Positions 16,838-25,454 of a stretch of DNA of 64,000 nt are shown one piece after another. Position 1 is the first letter of the stretch; each line of letters starts with the position of its first letter. Location of the stretch: assembly GCF_016745395.1 (NCBI RefSeq), contig NZ_JAERVJ010000004.1:1-64000 (forward strand). The letters run 5' to 3'. The position numbers and the translations under genes are program-made. Under the pieces are notes generated by a model, which saw only the letters and a program-made list of their open reading frames with translations, did not search any database and was not told the origin of the DNA. Source of the DNA: Methylocystis sp. Sn-Cys (GTDB lineage Bacteria > Pseudomonadota > Alphaproteobacteria > Rhizobiales > Beijerinckiaceae).

Positions 16838-16924
16838 ATCCAACGGCCGCGTCGGCCGCTTTCGAGGGGCCTTATAGCCATAGTAGGCCGGCCCCGCAAC
16901 TGGTTTCGCCGTTTAATTTGTCGC

Positions 16925-17443
16925 TTATCCACCGTGGCGGCGGCGCAGCGTCACGAAGGAGAAATCCGCCTCGTCCTTTTCGCCGCGCGGCGGCGTCTCG
17001 CGGGCGATTTCCTCCCATTCCAGCGGCGAAAGCTCCGGGAAATGGGCGTCTCCCGGAATGTCGAGCGCGACTTCAGTGAGCTCGATCATTTGCGTCTCGC
17101 CGAGCAGCGCCCGATAGATTTCCGCGCCGCCGGCGACAATAATTTCCGGCGCCGCCATTTCGGCGGCGAGGCGCCGGGCGATGGCGCGCGATTCGGTCAG
17201 GCTCGTCGCGACATGGGCGCCGGGCGCGGCATAGCCGGGGCTTCGCGTGACGACGACGCTCTCGCGGCCGGGCAAAGGGCGGCCGATCGATTCCCAGGTG
17301 CGCCGACCCATGATCATGGGCCGGCCCCAGGTACGCGCCTTATAGCGCTTGAGATCGCTGGAGAGACGCCAGGGCAGGCCATTGCCGACCCCGATGACGC
17401 CGTTCTGGGCCCGGGCGACGACGGCGACGAGTTTGGGGGTCAT
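16925..17443 (-). CDS. folA: Dihydrofolate reductase
   Basis: A 172-residue DHFR that reduces dihydrofolate with NADPH to tetrahydrofolate. The N-terminus has VAVVARAQNGVIGVGNGLPW and LSSDLKRYKARTWGRPMIMG (substrate and NADPH loops), then GRRTWESIGRPLPGR and IIVAGGAEIYRALL. It overlaps the unknown upstream gene by 4 bases and is the last of four minus-strand genes that begin with thyA. It works with ThyA in recycling the dihydrofolate released by dTMP synthesis. Confidence 0.95.
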   Translation of the reverse strand: MTPKLVAVVARAQNGVIGVGNGLPWRLSSDLKRYKARTWGRPMIMGRRTWESIGRPLPGRESVVVTRSPGYAAPGAHVATSLTESRAIARRLAAEMAAPEIIVAGGAEIYRALLGETQMIELTEVALDIPGDAHFPELSPLEWEEIARETPPRGEKDEADFSFVTLRRRHGG

Positions 17444-17838
17444 GCTGCGGCGGCGCCTACTCTCTCGATGTCTGCGACGAGGGCGTATTCGATGAGCATC
17501 CGATCGAGGATCACCGTCTCGATCTCGACAGGCAGCTCAGCAAAGCGCCGGGCATAGGCGATGATCCGCGAGGCCTCCGGATGCGTCGCCGGAACGGGGT
17601 CAACTCGCACTTTGCCTCCGAAATCGGGAATCCTGCCAGCTCGGCGAAGATCGAAGACCTTGAGCACGACTTCTCGGCTTTTTCGGCTTGTCACGATCCG
17701 AATGACCCAATCGACATCGTCCTCATCGGAAACGACCTTGATCAGGTAGACGCCCTCAACTCCGATGCCTTCCGCCCTAAGCGCTTCCGCGATCCTGCGG
17801 AGCCCCTCGGCGCCCCCTATGGTTGTGACCGGATCCAT
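17440..17838 (-). CDS. Unknown protein, partner of the HEPN gene
   Basis: A 132-residue mixed alpha/beta protein of unknown family (MDPVTTIGGAEGLRRIAEAL, then GVYLIKVVSDEDDVDWVIRI and two C-terminal helices). Its ATG lies inside the 3' end of the HEPN gene (22-base overlap), and its stop overlaps folA by 4 bases, so it is translationally coupled on both sides. Tight pairing with a HEPN gene suggests a two-gene module, possibly toxin-antitoxin-like, but I see no nucleotidyltransferase (MNT) motif. The function is open. Confidence 0.7.
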   Translation of the reverse strand: MDPVTTIGGAEGLRRIAEALRAEGIGVEGVYLIKVVSDEDDVDWVIRIVTSRKSREVVLKVFDLRRAGRIPDFGGKVRVDPVPATHPEASRIIAYARRFAELPVEIETVILDRMLIEYALVADIERVGAAAA

Positions 17839-18230
17839 GCGAAAATCCCTTCCGTCGGGTCGCTTATGGCCTCGAGTAGCGCTCGAGCCTCTGTCTCTTC
17901 AATTCTCCTATAACGCGCCGACTCATTCCAGCCCATTACAGTGTTCCAGTTGGCCACGAACTGAGAAGAACGTCTGGACCGCTCCTGCAAAGCTGGCTTG
18001 AGCTGCGCCAAGCTCAAAAGGTCCTCGAGGTCGTGGGTGTAGATATTCTTTACCAAGTTCTTGTCCGGGATTTCGTTCGCCCTGAACTGACCGGCGATAA
18101 CGGCTTTGAGCGCGAGCTCGATTGCATATCCGGAAAGGTAGAAAGCGCCGGACCACCTCTGAACGCCCAATAGCGCCAGCGCTTCTCGCAACCGTTCCTC
18201 GGCGAGCGCTTCCAGCTCCTCGAGCCGCAT
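17817..18230 (-). CDS. HEPN-domain protein
   Basis: A 137-residue, almost fully helical HEPN-domain protein. FYLSGYAIELALKAVIAG at residues 30-47 and IYTHDLEDLL in the middle are the usual signatures of the family; HEPN proteins often act as RNases or as partners of nucleotidyltransferases. The canonical catalytic R-x4-6-H motif is not obvious, so RNase activity is not assured. The start ATG follows GAGGTG at good spacing. It begins 31 bases after thyA and overlaps its small partner gene, so the pair is embedded between thyA and folA. Confidence 0.75.
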   Translation of the reverse strand: MRLEELEALAEERLREALALLGVQRWSGAFYLSGYAIELALKAVIAGQFRANEIPDKNLVKNIYTHDLEDLLSLAQLKPALQERSRRSSQFVANWNTVMGWNESARYRRIEETEARALLEAISDPTEGIFAWIRSQP

Positions 18231-18261
18231 GTTCACCTCAAATAGCCAGAGTGAAAAACAA

Positions 18262-19068
18262 TCAAACCGCAATGGGCGCGGCGATGGCCGGCCAAGGGTC
18301 GTAGCCTTCGACCGCAATGTCTTCATAGCGGAAATCGAGCAGCGAGGCTGCTTCAGGGTTCAGCTCGAGGCGAGGCAGGGGCCGCGGCGCGCGCGAGAGC
18401 TGGAGGCGGGCCTGCTCGATATGGTTCAGATAGAGATGCGCATCGCCGAGGCTATGGATGAAATCGCCGGCGACGCAGCCCGTGGCCTGCGCCACCATGT
18501 GGGTCAGCAGCGCATAGCTCGCAATATTGAAGGGCACGCCGAGGAACACGTCCCCCGAGCGCTGATAGAGCTGGCAGGACAGGCGCTTTCGTCCGTCCAC
18601 CTCCGCCACATGGAATTGGAAAAGGCAGTGGCAGGGCGCGAGCGCCATTTTGTCGATCTCGGCCGGGTTCCAGGCCGTGACGACGAGGCGGCGCGAGAAG
18701 GGGTTTCGCTTTATTTCCTCTATCAGCCAGCCGATCTGGTCGATCGTTTCCCCGCCGGGCGCGGGCCAGGCGCGCCACTGCGCGCCATAGACGGGCCCGA
18801 GATCGCCGTTCTCGTTGGCCCATTCGTCCCAGATGGTGACGCCGTTTTCCTTGAGGTAGCCGATGTTGGTCTCGCCCTTGAGGAACCAGAGCAGCTCGTG
18901 GATCACGGATTTCAGATGCACCCGCTTGGTGGTGACGAGCGGGAAGCCCTCCGAGAGATCGAAGCGCATTTGATGGCCGAAGATGGAGAGCGTGCCTGTC
19001 CCCGTGCGGTCCTCCTTACGGACGCCCTCGCGCAGGATTTTGTCGAGAAGGTCGAGATATTGGCGCAT
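18262..19068 (-). CDS. thyA: Thymidylate synthase
   Basis: Converts dUMP to dTMP using 5,10-methylenetetrahydrofolate. It is a full-length ThyA of about 268 residues. It begins [12 protein letters not shown] and [17 protein letters not shown]; the catalytic Cys is in [13 protein letters not shown], and [20 protein letters not shown] is the diagnostic dUMP-binding region. It is the first gene of the thyA-HEPN-unknown-folA unit. The open frame continues upstream into repeat DNA, so the ATG at 19068 is the start. Confidence 0.96.
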   Translation of the reverse strand: MRQYLDLLDKILREGVRKEDRTGTGTLSIFGHQMRFDLSEGFPLVTTKRVHLKSVIHELLWFLKGETNIGYLKENGVTIWDEWANENGDLGPVYGAQWRAWPAPGGETIDQIGWLIEEIKRNPFSRRLVVTAWNPAEIDKMALAPCHCLFQFHVAEVDGRKRLSCQLYQRSGDVFLGVPFNIASYALLTHMVAQATGCVAGDFIHSLGDAHLYLNHIEQARLQLSRAPRPLPRLELNPEAASLLDFRYEDIAVEGYDPWPAIAAPIAV

Positions 19069-19114
19069 GGGGTTCTCGTTGGGGGCGGATTTCCGCGGGA
19101 AAAAGGCGCCGCCG

Positions 19115-19273
19115 CCCTCATCCGACCCTCGCTTACGCGAGGGCCACCTTCTCCCGCAAGTGCGGGAGAAGGAGAGAGCCCCTTGGTTGCCGATTAGCGA
19201 GAAATTTTGCCGCAGCGACTCCTTCTCCCGCTTGCGGGAGAAGGAGTCGCCGAAGGCGGTCGGATGAGGGCGG
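19115..19273. repeat. Inverted REP pair upstream of thyA
   Basis: Outer arms CCCTCATCCGACC and GGTCGGATGAGGG enclose two inner hairpins, CTTCTCCCGCAAGTGCGGG and CCTTCTCCCGCTTGCGGGAG. The pair lies in the 305-base divergent gap between thyA and the Tim44-like gene and must be close to both promoters. Confidence 0.85.
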
Positions 19274-19373
19274 TCTCCCAATTCCCGCAACCCTGCCTTT
19301 GCAGCCCCGTCATCCTCTCCCTATATTCTCTCCCCGAGGGGAGCGACGCTCCCCAATAAGAGGGAAAACTCAT

Positions 19374-20375
19374 ATGCTGCGGTTTCTTGCGCAAAAGCGC
19401 GGATCGCTGATTTCATTGGCTCTCGCGGCGCTGTTGGCGCTCGCGCCGGCAATCGCCGAGGCGCGCATGGGCGGCGGCGGGAGCTTCGGCTCGCGCGGCT
19501 CCAGGACCTGGTCGGCGCCGCCGTCGACCCGCACGGCCCCCGGAACGGCTTCGCCATTCGAGCGCAGCGAGACGGCGCGTCCAAGCTTTAATCCGAGCCA
19601 GCCGGGCTTCAATCGGCCTGCCTTCGGCGGCTCTTCCTTTGGCCGCGGCCTGCTCGGCGGTCTCGCCGGCGGCTTGCTCGGCGCGGGGCTTTTCGGGCTG
19701 CTGACCGGCAACGGCTTCTTCGGCGGCATCGGCGGCTTCATGTCGATCATCGGCTTCCTGCTGCAGATCGCGCTGGTCGTTTTCCTGGCCCGCATGGCCT
19801 TTGTCTGGTGGCAGAGGCGCAATGCGCCGGCCGGCGTCGGTCCCCAGGGCTCGACCTTCGGCTTTACAGGCGGCGCGCCCTTCGGCGGGCGTCCGACGGG
19901 CGGCTTCGGGGCCGGGCCCATGGGCTTCGGCGGCGAGGCACCGCAGCGTCCGCGCGCGACGCCGATCCAGATCGCGGCCGGTGACTTCAACGCCTTCGAG
20001 CGCCTGCTCGGCCAGTCGCAGGCCGCCTATAGCCGCGAGGACGTCAGCGCGCTGGGTCAGGTGGCCACGCCGGAAATGGTCCGCCATTTCGACGAGGAGC
20101 TGGAGACGAACCGCCGCAAGGGCGTCGTCAACCGGGTAACCGACATCAAGCTTCTGCAGGGCGACCTTTCGGAAGCCTGGCGCGAGGGCTCGGATGAATA
20201 TGCGAGCGTCGCCATGCGGTTCTCGCTGAACGACGTCCTGGAGGACCGCGCCACCGGCAAGCCGGCGCCCGGCTCCGCTGGCCCGACTGAGGCGACAGAG
20301 GTTTGGACCTTCCGCCGCCCGGCGGGCGCGGGCCCGGACGCTTGGAAGCTTTCGGCGATCCAGCAGGCGGCGTAA
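19374..20375 (+). CDS. Tim44-like domain membrane protein
   Basis: A 333-residue protein with an N-terminal signal or anchor (about residues 10-30, LISLALAALLALAPAIAEA) and a Gly/Ser/Pro-rich region with RMGGGGSFGSRGSR, the usual start of bacterial Tim44-like proteins. Two hydrophobic Gly-rich segments lie near 100-150 (LLGGLAGGLLGAGLFGLL and IIGFLLQIALVVFLARM). A C-terminal Tim44-like globular domain starts near residue 200 (GDFNAFERLLGQSQAAYSRE). The family is thought to bind membranes or presequences, and its role in bacteria is poorly defined. It is followed by a good terminator and is monocistronic. Confidence 0.85.
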   Translation: MLRFLAQKRGSLISLALAALLALAPAIAEARMGGGGSFGSRGSRTWSAPPSTRTAPGTASPFERSETARPSFNPSQPGFNRPAFGGSSFGRGLLGGLAGGLLGAGLFGLLTGNGFFGGIGGFMSIIGFLLQIALVVFLARMAFVWWQRRNAPAGVGPQGSTFGFTGGAPFGGRPTGGFGAGPMGFGGEAPQRPRATPIQIAAGDFNAFERLLGQSQAAYSREDVSALGQVATPEMVRHFDEELETNRRKGVVNRVTDIKLLQGDLSEAWREGSDEYASVAMRFSLNDVLEDRATGKPAPGSAGPTEATEVWTFRRPAGAGPDAWKLSAIQQAA

Positions 20376-20395
20376 CGCGAAGCCTGCTATTGAGA

Positions 20396-20429
20396 GGCGC
20401 TCCCTCCGTGAGGAGGGGGCGCCTTTTTT
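20396..20429 (+). terminator. Rho-independent terminator
   Basis: GGCGCTCCCTCC-GTGA-GGAGGGGGCGCC followed by TTTTTT, 20 bases after the Tim44-like stop codon. Confidence 0.92.
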
Positions 20430-20480
20430 GTGATCTGAGATCGGGCGAGTAGCGAACAAGCGGCTTGAGCCACTGAAATA

Positions 20481-20608
20481 CCTCCCCTTTACGGGGAGGT
20501 CGGCGGCCGGAAGGCCGCCGGGTGGGGCTCTCGCCGCTACGACTCGGGTTGGGGCGGACCCCACCCGACCCCGCTTGCGCGGGGCCACCCTCCCCGTAAA
20601 GGGGAGGG
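20481..20608. repeat. Inverted REP pair abutting the hrpB start
   Basis: Left arm CCTCCCCTTTACGGGGAGG then CGGCGGCCGGAAGGCCGCCG and GGTGGGGC; right arm GACCCCACCCGACCCCGC, TTGCGCGGGG and CCCTCCCCGTAAAGGGGAGG. The last arm ends directly at the proposed hrpB ATG. Confidence 0.88.
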
Positions 20609-23221
20609 ATGCGCTCGCGCCCAGCATTCGCCAGATTGCCTTGGTTCGAGCCAAAGTTGACACGCCCACAGGACGCTCTCCCCATCGACGCCGTGCTGCC
20701 CGACATTCGGGCGGCGCTCTCGGCCTCTCCCAATCTCGTGATCGTCGCGCCGCCCGGCGCCGGCAAGACGACGCGCGTACCGCTCGCGTTGCTCGACGCG
20801 CCATGGGCGAAAGGCGGCAAGCTCATCTTGCTGGAGCCGCGCCGACTCGCCGCCCGCGCCGCCGCTAGCCGCATGGCCGCGACGCTTGGCGAGCAGATCG
20901 GCGAGACGGTGGGTCTGCGCATGCGGCTCGAGTCCAGGGTCTCGGCCAGGACCCGGATCGAGGTCGTCACCGAGGGCGTCTTCGCGCGCATGATCCTCGA
21001 CGATCCGGCGCTCGATGGCGTCGCGGGCGTGCTCTTCGACGAATATCACGAGCGTTCGCTCGACGCCGATCTTGGCCTCGCTCTTGCGCTCGACGCCCAA
21101 TCGGGGCTGCGCGACGATCTGAGACTCATCGCCATGTCGGCGACGCTCGACGGCGCGCGCGTCTCGGCCTTGATGGGCGACGCGCCGACGCTCGTCTCCG
21201 AGGGCCGCGCCTTCGACGTCGAGACCCGCTATCTTGGCCGCGACCCGAATGAGCGCATCGAGGGCGCCGTCGCCCGCGCCGTGCTGCGCGCCCTGCGGGA
21301 GGAGAAGGGCTCGGTCCTGGCCTTTTTGCCGGGGCAGGGCGAGATCATGCGGACCGCCTCCCGCCTTGCAGAGGCGCGGTTGGAGGGCGTCGATATTGCG
21401 CCGCTCTATGGCGCGCTCGATCGCGGCGAGCAGGACCGCGCTATTTCGCCCGCGCCACAGGGGCGCCGCAAGGTGGTGCTCGCGACTTCCATCGCCGAGA
21501 CGTCGCTGACCATCGAAGGCGTGCGCGTCGTCGTCGATAGCGGCCTGTCGCGCGTGCAGCTTTATGAGCCGGATTTGGGCCTCTCGCGCCTCGAGACGGT
21601 GCGCGCCGCGCGCGCCAGCGTCGACCAGCGGCGCGGTCGCGCCGGGCGCACGGAGCCGGGCGTTTGTTACCGGCTTTGGGACGAGCCGCAGACGGCGTCG
21701 CTCCCCGCTTTCGCGGCGCCGGAGATATTGGCGGCTGATCTGTCGAGCCTCGCGCTCGATCTCGCCGCCTGGGGCGTCGCCGATCCCGGCCAGCTCGCCT
21801 GGCTCGATCCGCCGCCGGCGCCGGCCTGGAAGGAGGCCGTGGCGCTGGACCAGGAACTCGGGGCGCTTGATGGCGACGGGCGGCTTACCGAAGAGGGCAG
21901 GGCGTTGCGCGCCCTTCCCCTGCCACCTCGTCTCGCCCGCATGGTGCTGGAGGCCGCGCGCTGTGGGGAAGCGGCGCGAGCGGCGGAGCTCGCGATGTTG
22001 GTGTCCGAGCGCGGATTGGGGGGGAATGACGCGGATCTGTCGCATCGGCTGGACCGGCTGCAGTCGGATGGGTCGAAGCGGGCGAAGGATGCGAGGAGGC
22101 TGGCGGCGAATTGGGCGAGGATGGCGAAGGCTGCGTTGCCCCCTCCCCAACCCTCCCCCGCTAAAGCGGGAGAGGGGGCGCTCGCGATCAGCGCTCCGGA
22201 TGAAGGCCGCGCTCTGCTCCCTCTCCCGCGCAGCGGGGGAGGGCTGGGGAGGGGGCTCTCCGACGGCGCCCTCATCGCGCTCGCTTATCCCGACCGCATC
22301 GCCAAATCGCGCGGGGCCAATGGCGACTTCCTCATGGCCAATGGCCGCGCCGCGAGCCTGCCCGTGGAGGACCCGCTGTCGCGCGCCCCCTTTCTCGCCG
22401 TCGCGGAGCTGACCGGCCGCGCGGCGCAGGCGCGTATTCTGGCGGCTTGCGCCCTCGATGCGGAGGAAGTGGAGAGCATCGCCGGCATGCGCATCGAGGC
22501 GCGCGACGAAACGGTTTTCGATCCCGCGACCGCCAGCCTGCGGCGCCGTCGCTTCCGCCGCCTCGGCGCGATCCGCCTGAGCGAGCAGAACCTCTCCGTC
22601 GAAGCCGATGAGGAGGGCGCGCGGGCGCTGGCGCGGGGGATCGCCGCGCTCGGCGTCTCGCTTCTGCCCTGGACTAAGGGCCAGACGCAGCTTCGCGACC
22701 GCGTGGCTTTTCTGCGCCGGGCGGAGGGCGAGGAGTGGCCCGATCTCTCCGACGCAGCGCTGGCCGAAAGCGTCGATGCGTGGCTTGCGCCTTACATCGT
22801 CGGCCGCACCAAGCTCGGCGACATCGCGCCGGGCGATCTCGACGCGGCGCTCGCGCATCTCTTGCCCTATGATCTCATGCGCCGCCTCGACGCGGAGGCG
22901 CCCACGCATTTCGAAACGCCGGCCGGTTCCCGCCATGCGCTCGATTACGCCGCGCCCAACGGGCCGCTGCTCTCCGTGCGGGTGCAGGAGCTTTATGGCC
23001 TTTCGCAGCATCCGGCGCTGGCGCGCGGCCGGGTTCCGCTGACGTTGGAGCTGCTCTCGCCGGCGCATCGGCCGATCCAGACCACCCGCGACCTGCCGAG
23101 CTTCTGGTCGGGCTCCTGGAACGACGTCAAAAAAGAGATGAAGGGCCGTTATCCGCGCCACCTCTGGCCGGACGAGCCGGCCAAAGCCTTGCCGACCACG
23201 CGAGCGAAGCCGCGAGGGTGA
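20609..23221 (+). CDS. hrpB: ATP-dependent helicase HrpB
   Basis: A DEAH/RHA-type RNA helicase of 870 residues. Walker A APPGAGKTT is at 47-55, the Walker B box reads DEYHERS at 144-150 and the SAT motif is MSATL; QRRGRAGR is motif VI. The C-terminus carries the HrpB-specific domain (FWSGSWNDVKKEMKGRYPRHLWPD). Its cellular role is not well established. Residues about 511-550 are encoded by a repeat inserted in frame (separate entry). The ATG at 20609 touches the end of a REP arm whose GGGGAGG is too close to be a good ribosome site, so a downstream TTG at 20657, nearer the usual family N-terminus (LPIDAVLPDIRAAL), is an alternative. Confidence 0.92.
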   Translation: MRSRPAFARLPWFEPKLTRPQDALPIDAVLPDIRAALSASPNLVIVAPPGAGKTTRVPLALLDAPWAKGGKLILLEPRRLAARAAASRMAATLGEQIGETVGLRMRLESRVSARTRIEVVTEGVFARMILDDPALDGVAGVLFDEYHERSLDADLGLALALDAQSGLRDDLRLIAMSATLDGARVSALMGDAPTLVSEGRAFDVETRYLGRDPNERIEGAVARAVLRALREEKGSVLAFLPGQGEIMRTASRLAEARLEGVDIAPLYGALDRGEQDRAISPAPQGRRKVVLATSIAETSLTIEGVRVVVDSGLSRVQLYEPDLGLSRLETVRAARASVDQRRGRAGRTEPGVCYRLWDEPQTASLPAFAAPEILAADLSSLALDLAAWGVADPGQLAWLDPPPAPAWKEAVALDQELGALDGDGRLTEEGRALRALPLPPRLARMVLEAARCGEAARAAELAMLVSERGLGGNDADLSHRLDRLQSDGSKRAKDARRLAANWARMAKAALPPPQPSPAKAGEGALAISAPDEGRALLPLPRSGGGLGRGLSDGALIALAYPDRIAKSRGANGDFLMANGRAASLPVEDPLSRAPFLAVAELTGRAAQARILAACALDAEEVESIAGMRIEARDETVFDPATASLRRRRFRRLGAIRLSEQNLSVEADEEGARALARGIAALGVSLLPWTKGQTQLRDRVAFLRRAEGEEWPDLSDAALAESVDAWLAPYIVGRTKLGDIAPGDLDAALAHLLPYDLMRRLDAEAPTHFETPAGSRHALDYAAPNGPLLSVRVQELYGLSQHPALARGRVPLTLELLSPAHRPIQTTRDLPSFWSGSWNDVKKEMKGRYPRHLWPDEPAKALPTTRAKPRG
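22139..22258. repeat. REP-type inverted repeat inside hrpB
   Basis: CCCCTCCCCAACCCTCCCC, CCGCTAAAGCGGGAGAGGGG on the left and CTCCCTCTCCCGCGCAGCGG, GGGAGGGCTGGGGAGGGGG on the right form a large inverted pair of the intergenic REP type. The frame stays open and encodes about 40 Pro/Gly-rich residues (PPPQPSPAKAGEG ... SGGGLGRGL) between the helicase C-terminal subdomains. Confidence 0.88.
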
Positions 23222-23291
23222 GTTAACCGCTTTTCCGAGTAGGGCTTAAGACCCCCGCAAACTTTTCCCGCGAGGATCACGCAGGGCTCGC

Positions 23292-23849
23292 ATGCCAGGA
23301 AGCGTCATGCTCGGAAAGCAAATCTCATTTGCGGTGATGGCCGTGGTCGTCAGCGTGATCGCCGCGAAAGCGCTTATGCGCCTTGCGCCGCATCCCGACG
23401 CCGCGCCGCAGAGCGCGCAGCTTCGCCCCGTCGCGCAGCCGGCAGCGCCCGTGCGCGCGGCGCTTCCTGCGCGCATGGGGGAGATGCGCATTCCCGCCGA
23501 TCAGAGGGGACAATTCTCGACCGACGCCGAAATCAACGGCGCCCGTATCTCGGGCATGCTGGTCGATACGGGCGCGACGCTCGTGGCGCTCTCCTATGAG
23601 GACGCCTCGGCCGCCGGTCTCTTTCCGGCGCCGGCGGATTACAAGTATCAGGTCAACACCGCGAATGGCGTCGCCCATGTCGCGCGCGCGACCCTCAACG
23701 ACGTGCGGATCGGCAATATCGTCGTTCACAATGTGGAGGCGGTGGTCGGCGAGCGCGGCGCGCTGTCGGGGAGCCTGTTGGGCATGGCTTTCCTCTCGAA
23801 GCTGTCGCGCTTCTCGGTGGAATCGGGAGCCCTCGTGCTGAAACAATAG
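23292..23849 (+). CDS. Retropepsin-like aspartic protease (TIGR02281 type)
   Basis: A 185-residue membrane-anchored protein. An N-terminal hydrophobic segment (ISFAVMAVVVSVIAAKAL) is followed by a Pro/Ala linker and a single-domain clan AA aspartic protease near residues 75-185. The active-site triad is Asp-Thr-Gly in MLVDTGATLVALS, with the family features YEDASAAGLFP and LLGMAFLSKLSRF. It should face the periplasm; the substrate is unknown. A second ATG at 23307 also has a ribosome-like GGA upstream and would shorten the protein by 5 residues. Confidence 0.85.
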   Translation: MPGSVMLGKQISFAVMAVVVSVIAAKALMRLAPHPDAAPQSAQLRPVAQPAAPVRAALPARMGEMRIPADQRGQFSTDAEINGARISGMLVDTGATLVALSYEDASAAGLFPAPADYKYQVNTANGVAHVARATLNDVRIGNIVVHNVEAVVGERGALSGSLLGMAFLSKLSRFSVESGALVLKQ

Positions 23850-23942
23850 GATAGCTTGCGTGGTTTAGCGGATGAGGCAAATTTGGCCGGCGCGCCGGGA
23901 CGGTGTAAAGGGAGCCCGTCGTTTAGCTCGCAAGGACCGCCC

Positions 23943-25442
23943 ATGCTGCCCAAGCCCGTTTCAATATTGACTCCCAATACTTTCGAATATGAACAAAAGC
24001 CGCTCGTGAAGCCGACCGGCTTTCGCGAATATGACGCGCGTTGGCTCTTTGGGCCGGAACTCAATCTGATGGGCGTGCAGGCGCTCGGCATGGGTCTGGG
24101 CACGCTGGTCCACGAAATGGGCGTCGCGCCGGACATTGTCACCGGCCATGATTATCGCGCCTATTCTTCCTCCATCAAGCTCGCTCTGGTCGCCGGCCTC
24201 ATGGCCTCGGGCGTGCGCGTGCGCGACATCGGCCTCGCCTTGTCGCCCATGGCCTATTTCGCGCAATTCGAGCTCGACGCCCCCGCCGTCGCCATGGTTA
24301 CGGCGTCGCATAACGACAATGGCTGGACCGGCGTGAAGATGGGCGCGCAGCGGCCCGTGACTTTCGGGCCCGATGAGATGAGCCGCCTGAAAGAGATCGT
24401 GCTGTCTGGCAAATACCGCCAGGCCGGCGGCGGCGCGTATCACTTCATCGAGAATTTCGGCGCGCGCTATCTCGACGATCTGACCCGCCGCCCGGCCTTT
24501 GGGCGCAAGATGAAGGTCGTCGCGGCTTGCGGAAACGGCACGGCCGGCGCCTTCGCGCCGCAGATGCTCGAGCGTCTCGGCTGCGAGGTGATCCCGCTCG
24601 ACGTCGAGCCCGACTATAATTTCCCGCGTTACAATCCCAATCCCGAAGATCTGGAGATGCTGCACGCCATCGCGCATAAGGTGCGCGAGACGGGCGCCGA
24701 CGTCGGGCTGGGCTTCGACGGCGACGGCGACCGCTGCGGCGTCGTCGACAACAATGGCGAGGAGATTTTCGCCGATAAGATCGGCGTGATGCTCGCGCGC
24801 GATCTCTCCAAGGTCTATCCGGGCGCGAAATTCGTTGTGGACGTGAAGTCGACGGGTCTCTTCGCAACCGACCCCGAGCTGGTCTCCCGCGGCGTTCATA
24901 CGGATTATTGGAAGACCGGCCACTCTTATATCAAGCGCCGCGTGAACGATCTCAACGCGCTCGCCGGTTTCGAGAAGTCGGGTCACTTCTTCTTCAACGC
25001 GCCGATCGGGCGCGGCTATGACGACGGCCTGCTGACGGCGGTGCATGTTCTGGAAATGCTCGATCGCAATCCCCAGAAGAGCATGGCCGATCTCTACAAT
25101 GATCTGCCGAAGACCTGGGGCTCGCCGACCATGTCGCCGCATTGCGACGACGAAAAGAAATATGAGGTCGTGAAGAAGGTGATCGCGCGCATCGAGGGCA
25201 TGAAAACGCGCGGCGAAACACTCATCGGTCAGCCGATCCGCGACGTCGTGACGGTCAATGGCGTGCGCGTGACCGTCGCTGACGGCACTTGGGGGCTGGT
25301 GCGCGCCTCGTCGAACAAGCCCGAGCTGGTCGTCGTCGTCGAGAGCCCGGTGTCAGAAGCGCGCCTGCGCGAGATGTTCGGCGCGGTGGACGCGATCCTG
25401 CGCGAAAATCCTGAAGTCGGCGCCTATAATCAGACGATCTGA
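23943..25442 (+). CDS. Phosphomannomutase/phosphoglucomutase
   Basis: An alpha-D-phosphohexomutase of 499 residues, AlgC-like, interconverting hexose 1- and 6-phosphates for polysaccharide precursors. All four family motifs are visible: the phosphoserine loop VTASHNDNGW with Ser122, the metal loop GFDGDGDRCG near 260, the sugar-binding loop FEKSGHFFF near 345 and the phosphate-binding RASSNKPELVV near the C-terminus. The ATG before LPKPVSILTPNTF was chosen because the frame upstream is not conserved in character. A monocistronic unit flanked by repeats. Confidence 0.92.
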   Translation: MLPKPVSILTPNTFEYEQKPLVKPTGFREYDARWLFGPELNLMGVQALGMGLGTLVHEMGVAPDIVTGHDYRAYSSSIKLALVAGLMASGVRVRDIGLALSPMAYFAQFELDAPAVAMVTASHNDNGWTGVKMGAQRPVTFGPDEMSRLKEIVLSGKYRQAGGGAYHFIENFGARYLDDLTRRPAFGRKMKVVAACGNGTAGAFAPQMLERLGCEVIPLDVEPDYNFPRYNPNPEDLEMLHAIAHKVRETGADVGLGFDGDGDRCGVVDNNGEEIFADKIGVMLARDLSKVYPGAKFVVDVKSTGLFATDPELVSRGVHTDYWKTGHSYIKRRVNDLNALAGFEKSGHFFFNAPIGRGYDDGLLTAVHVLEMLDRNPQKSMADLYNDLPKTWGSPTMSPHCDDEKKYEVVKKVIARIEGMKTRGETLIGQPIRDVVTVNGVRVTVADGTWGLVRASSNKPELVVVVESPVSEARLREMFGAVDAILRENPEVGAYNQTI

Positions 25443-25454
25443 TGAACGCATAGG

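Noticed and set aside
20537-23161. 874-codon minus-strand frame opposite hrpB
   Set aside because: The plus strand carries all helicase motifs; the antisense frame is an Arg/Ala-rich GC artefact.
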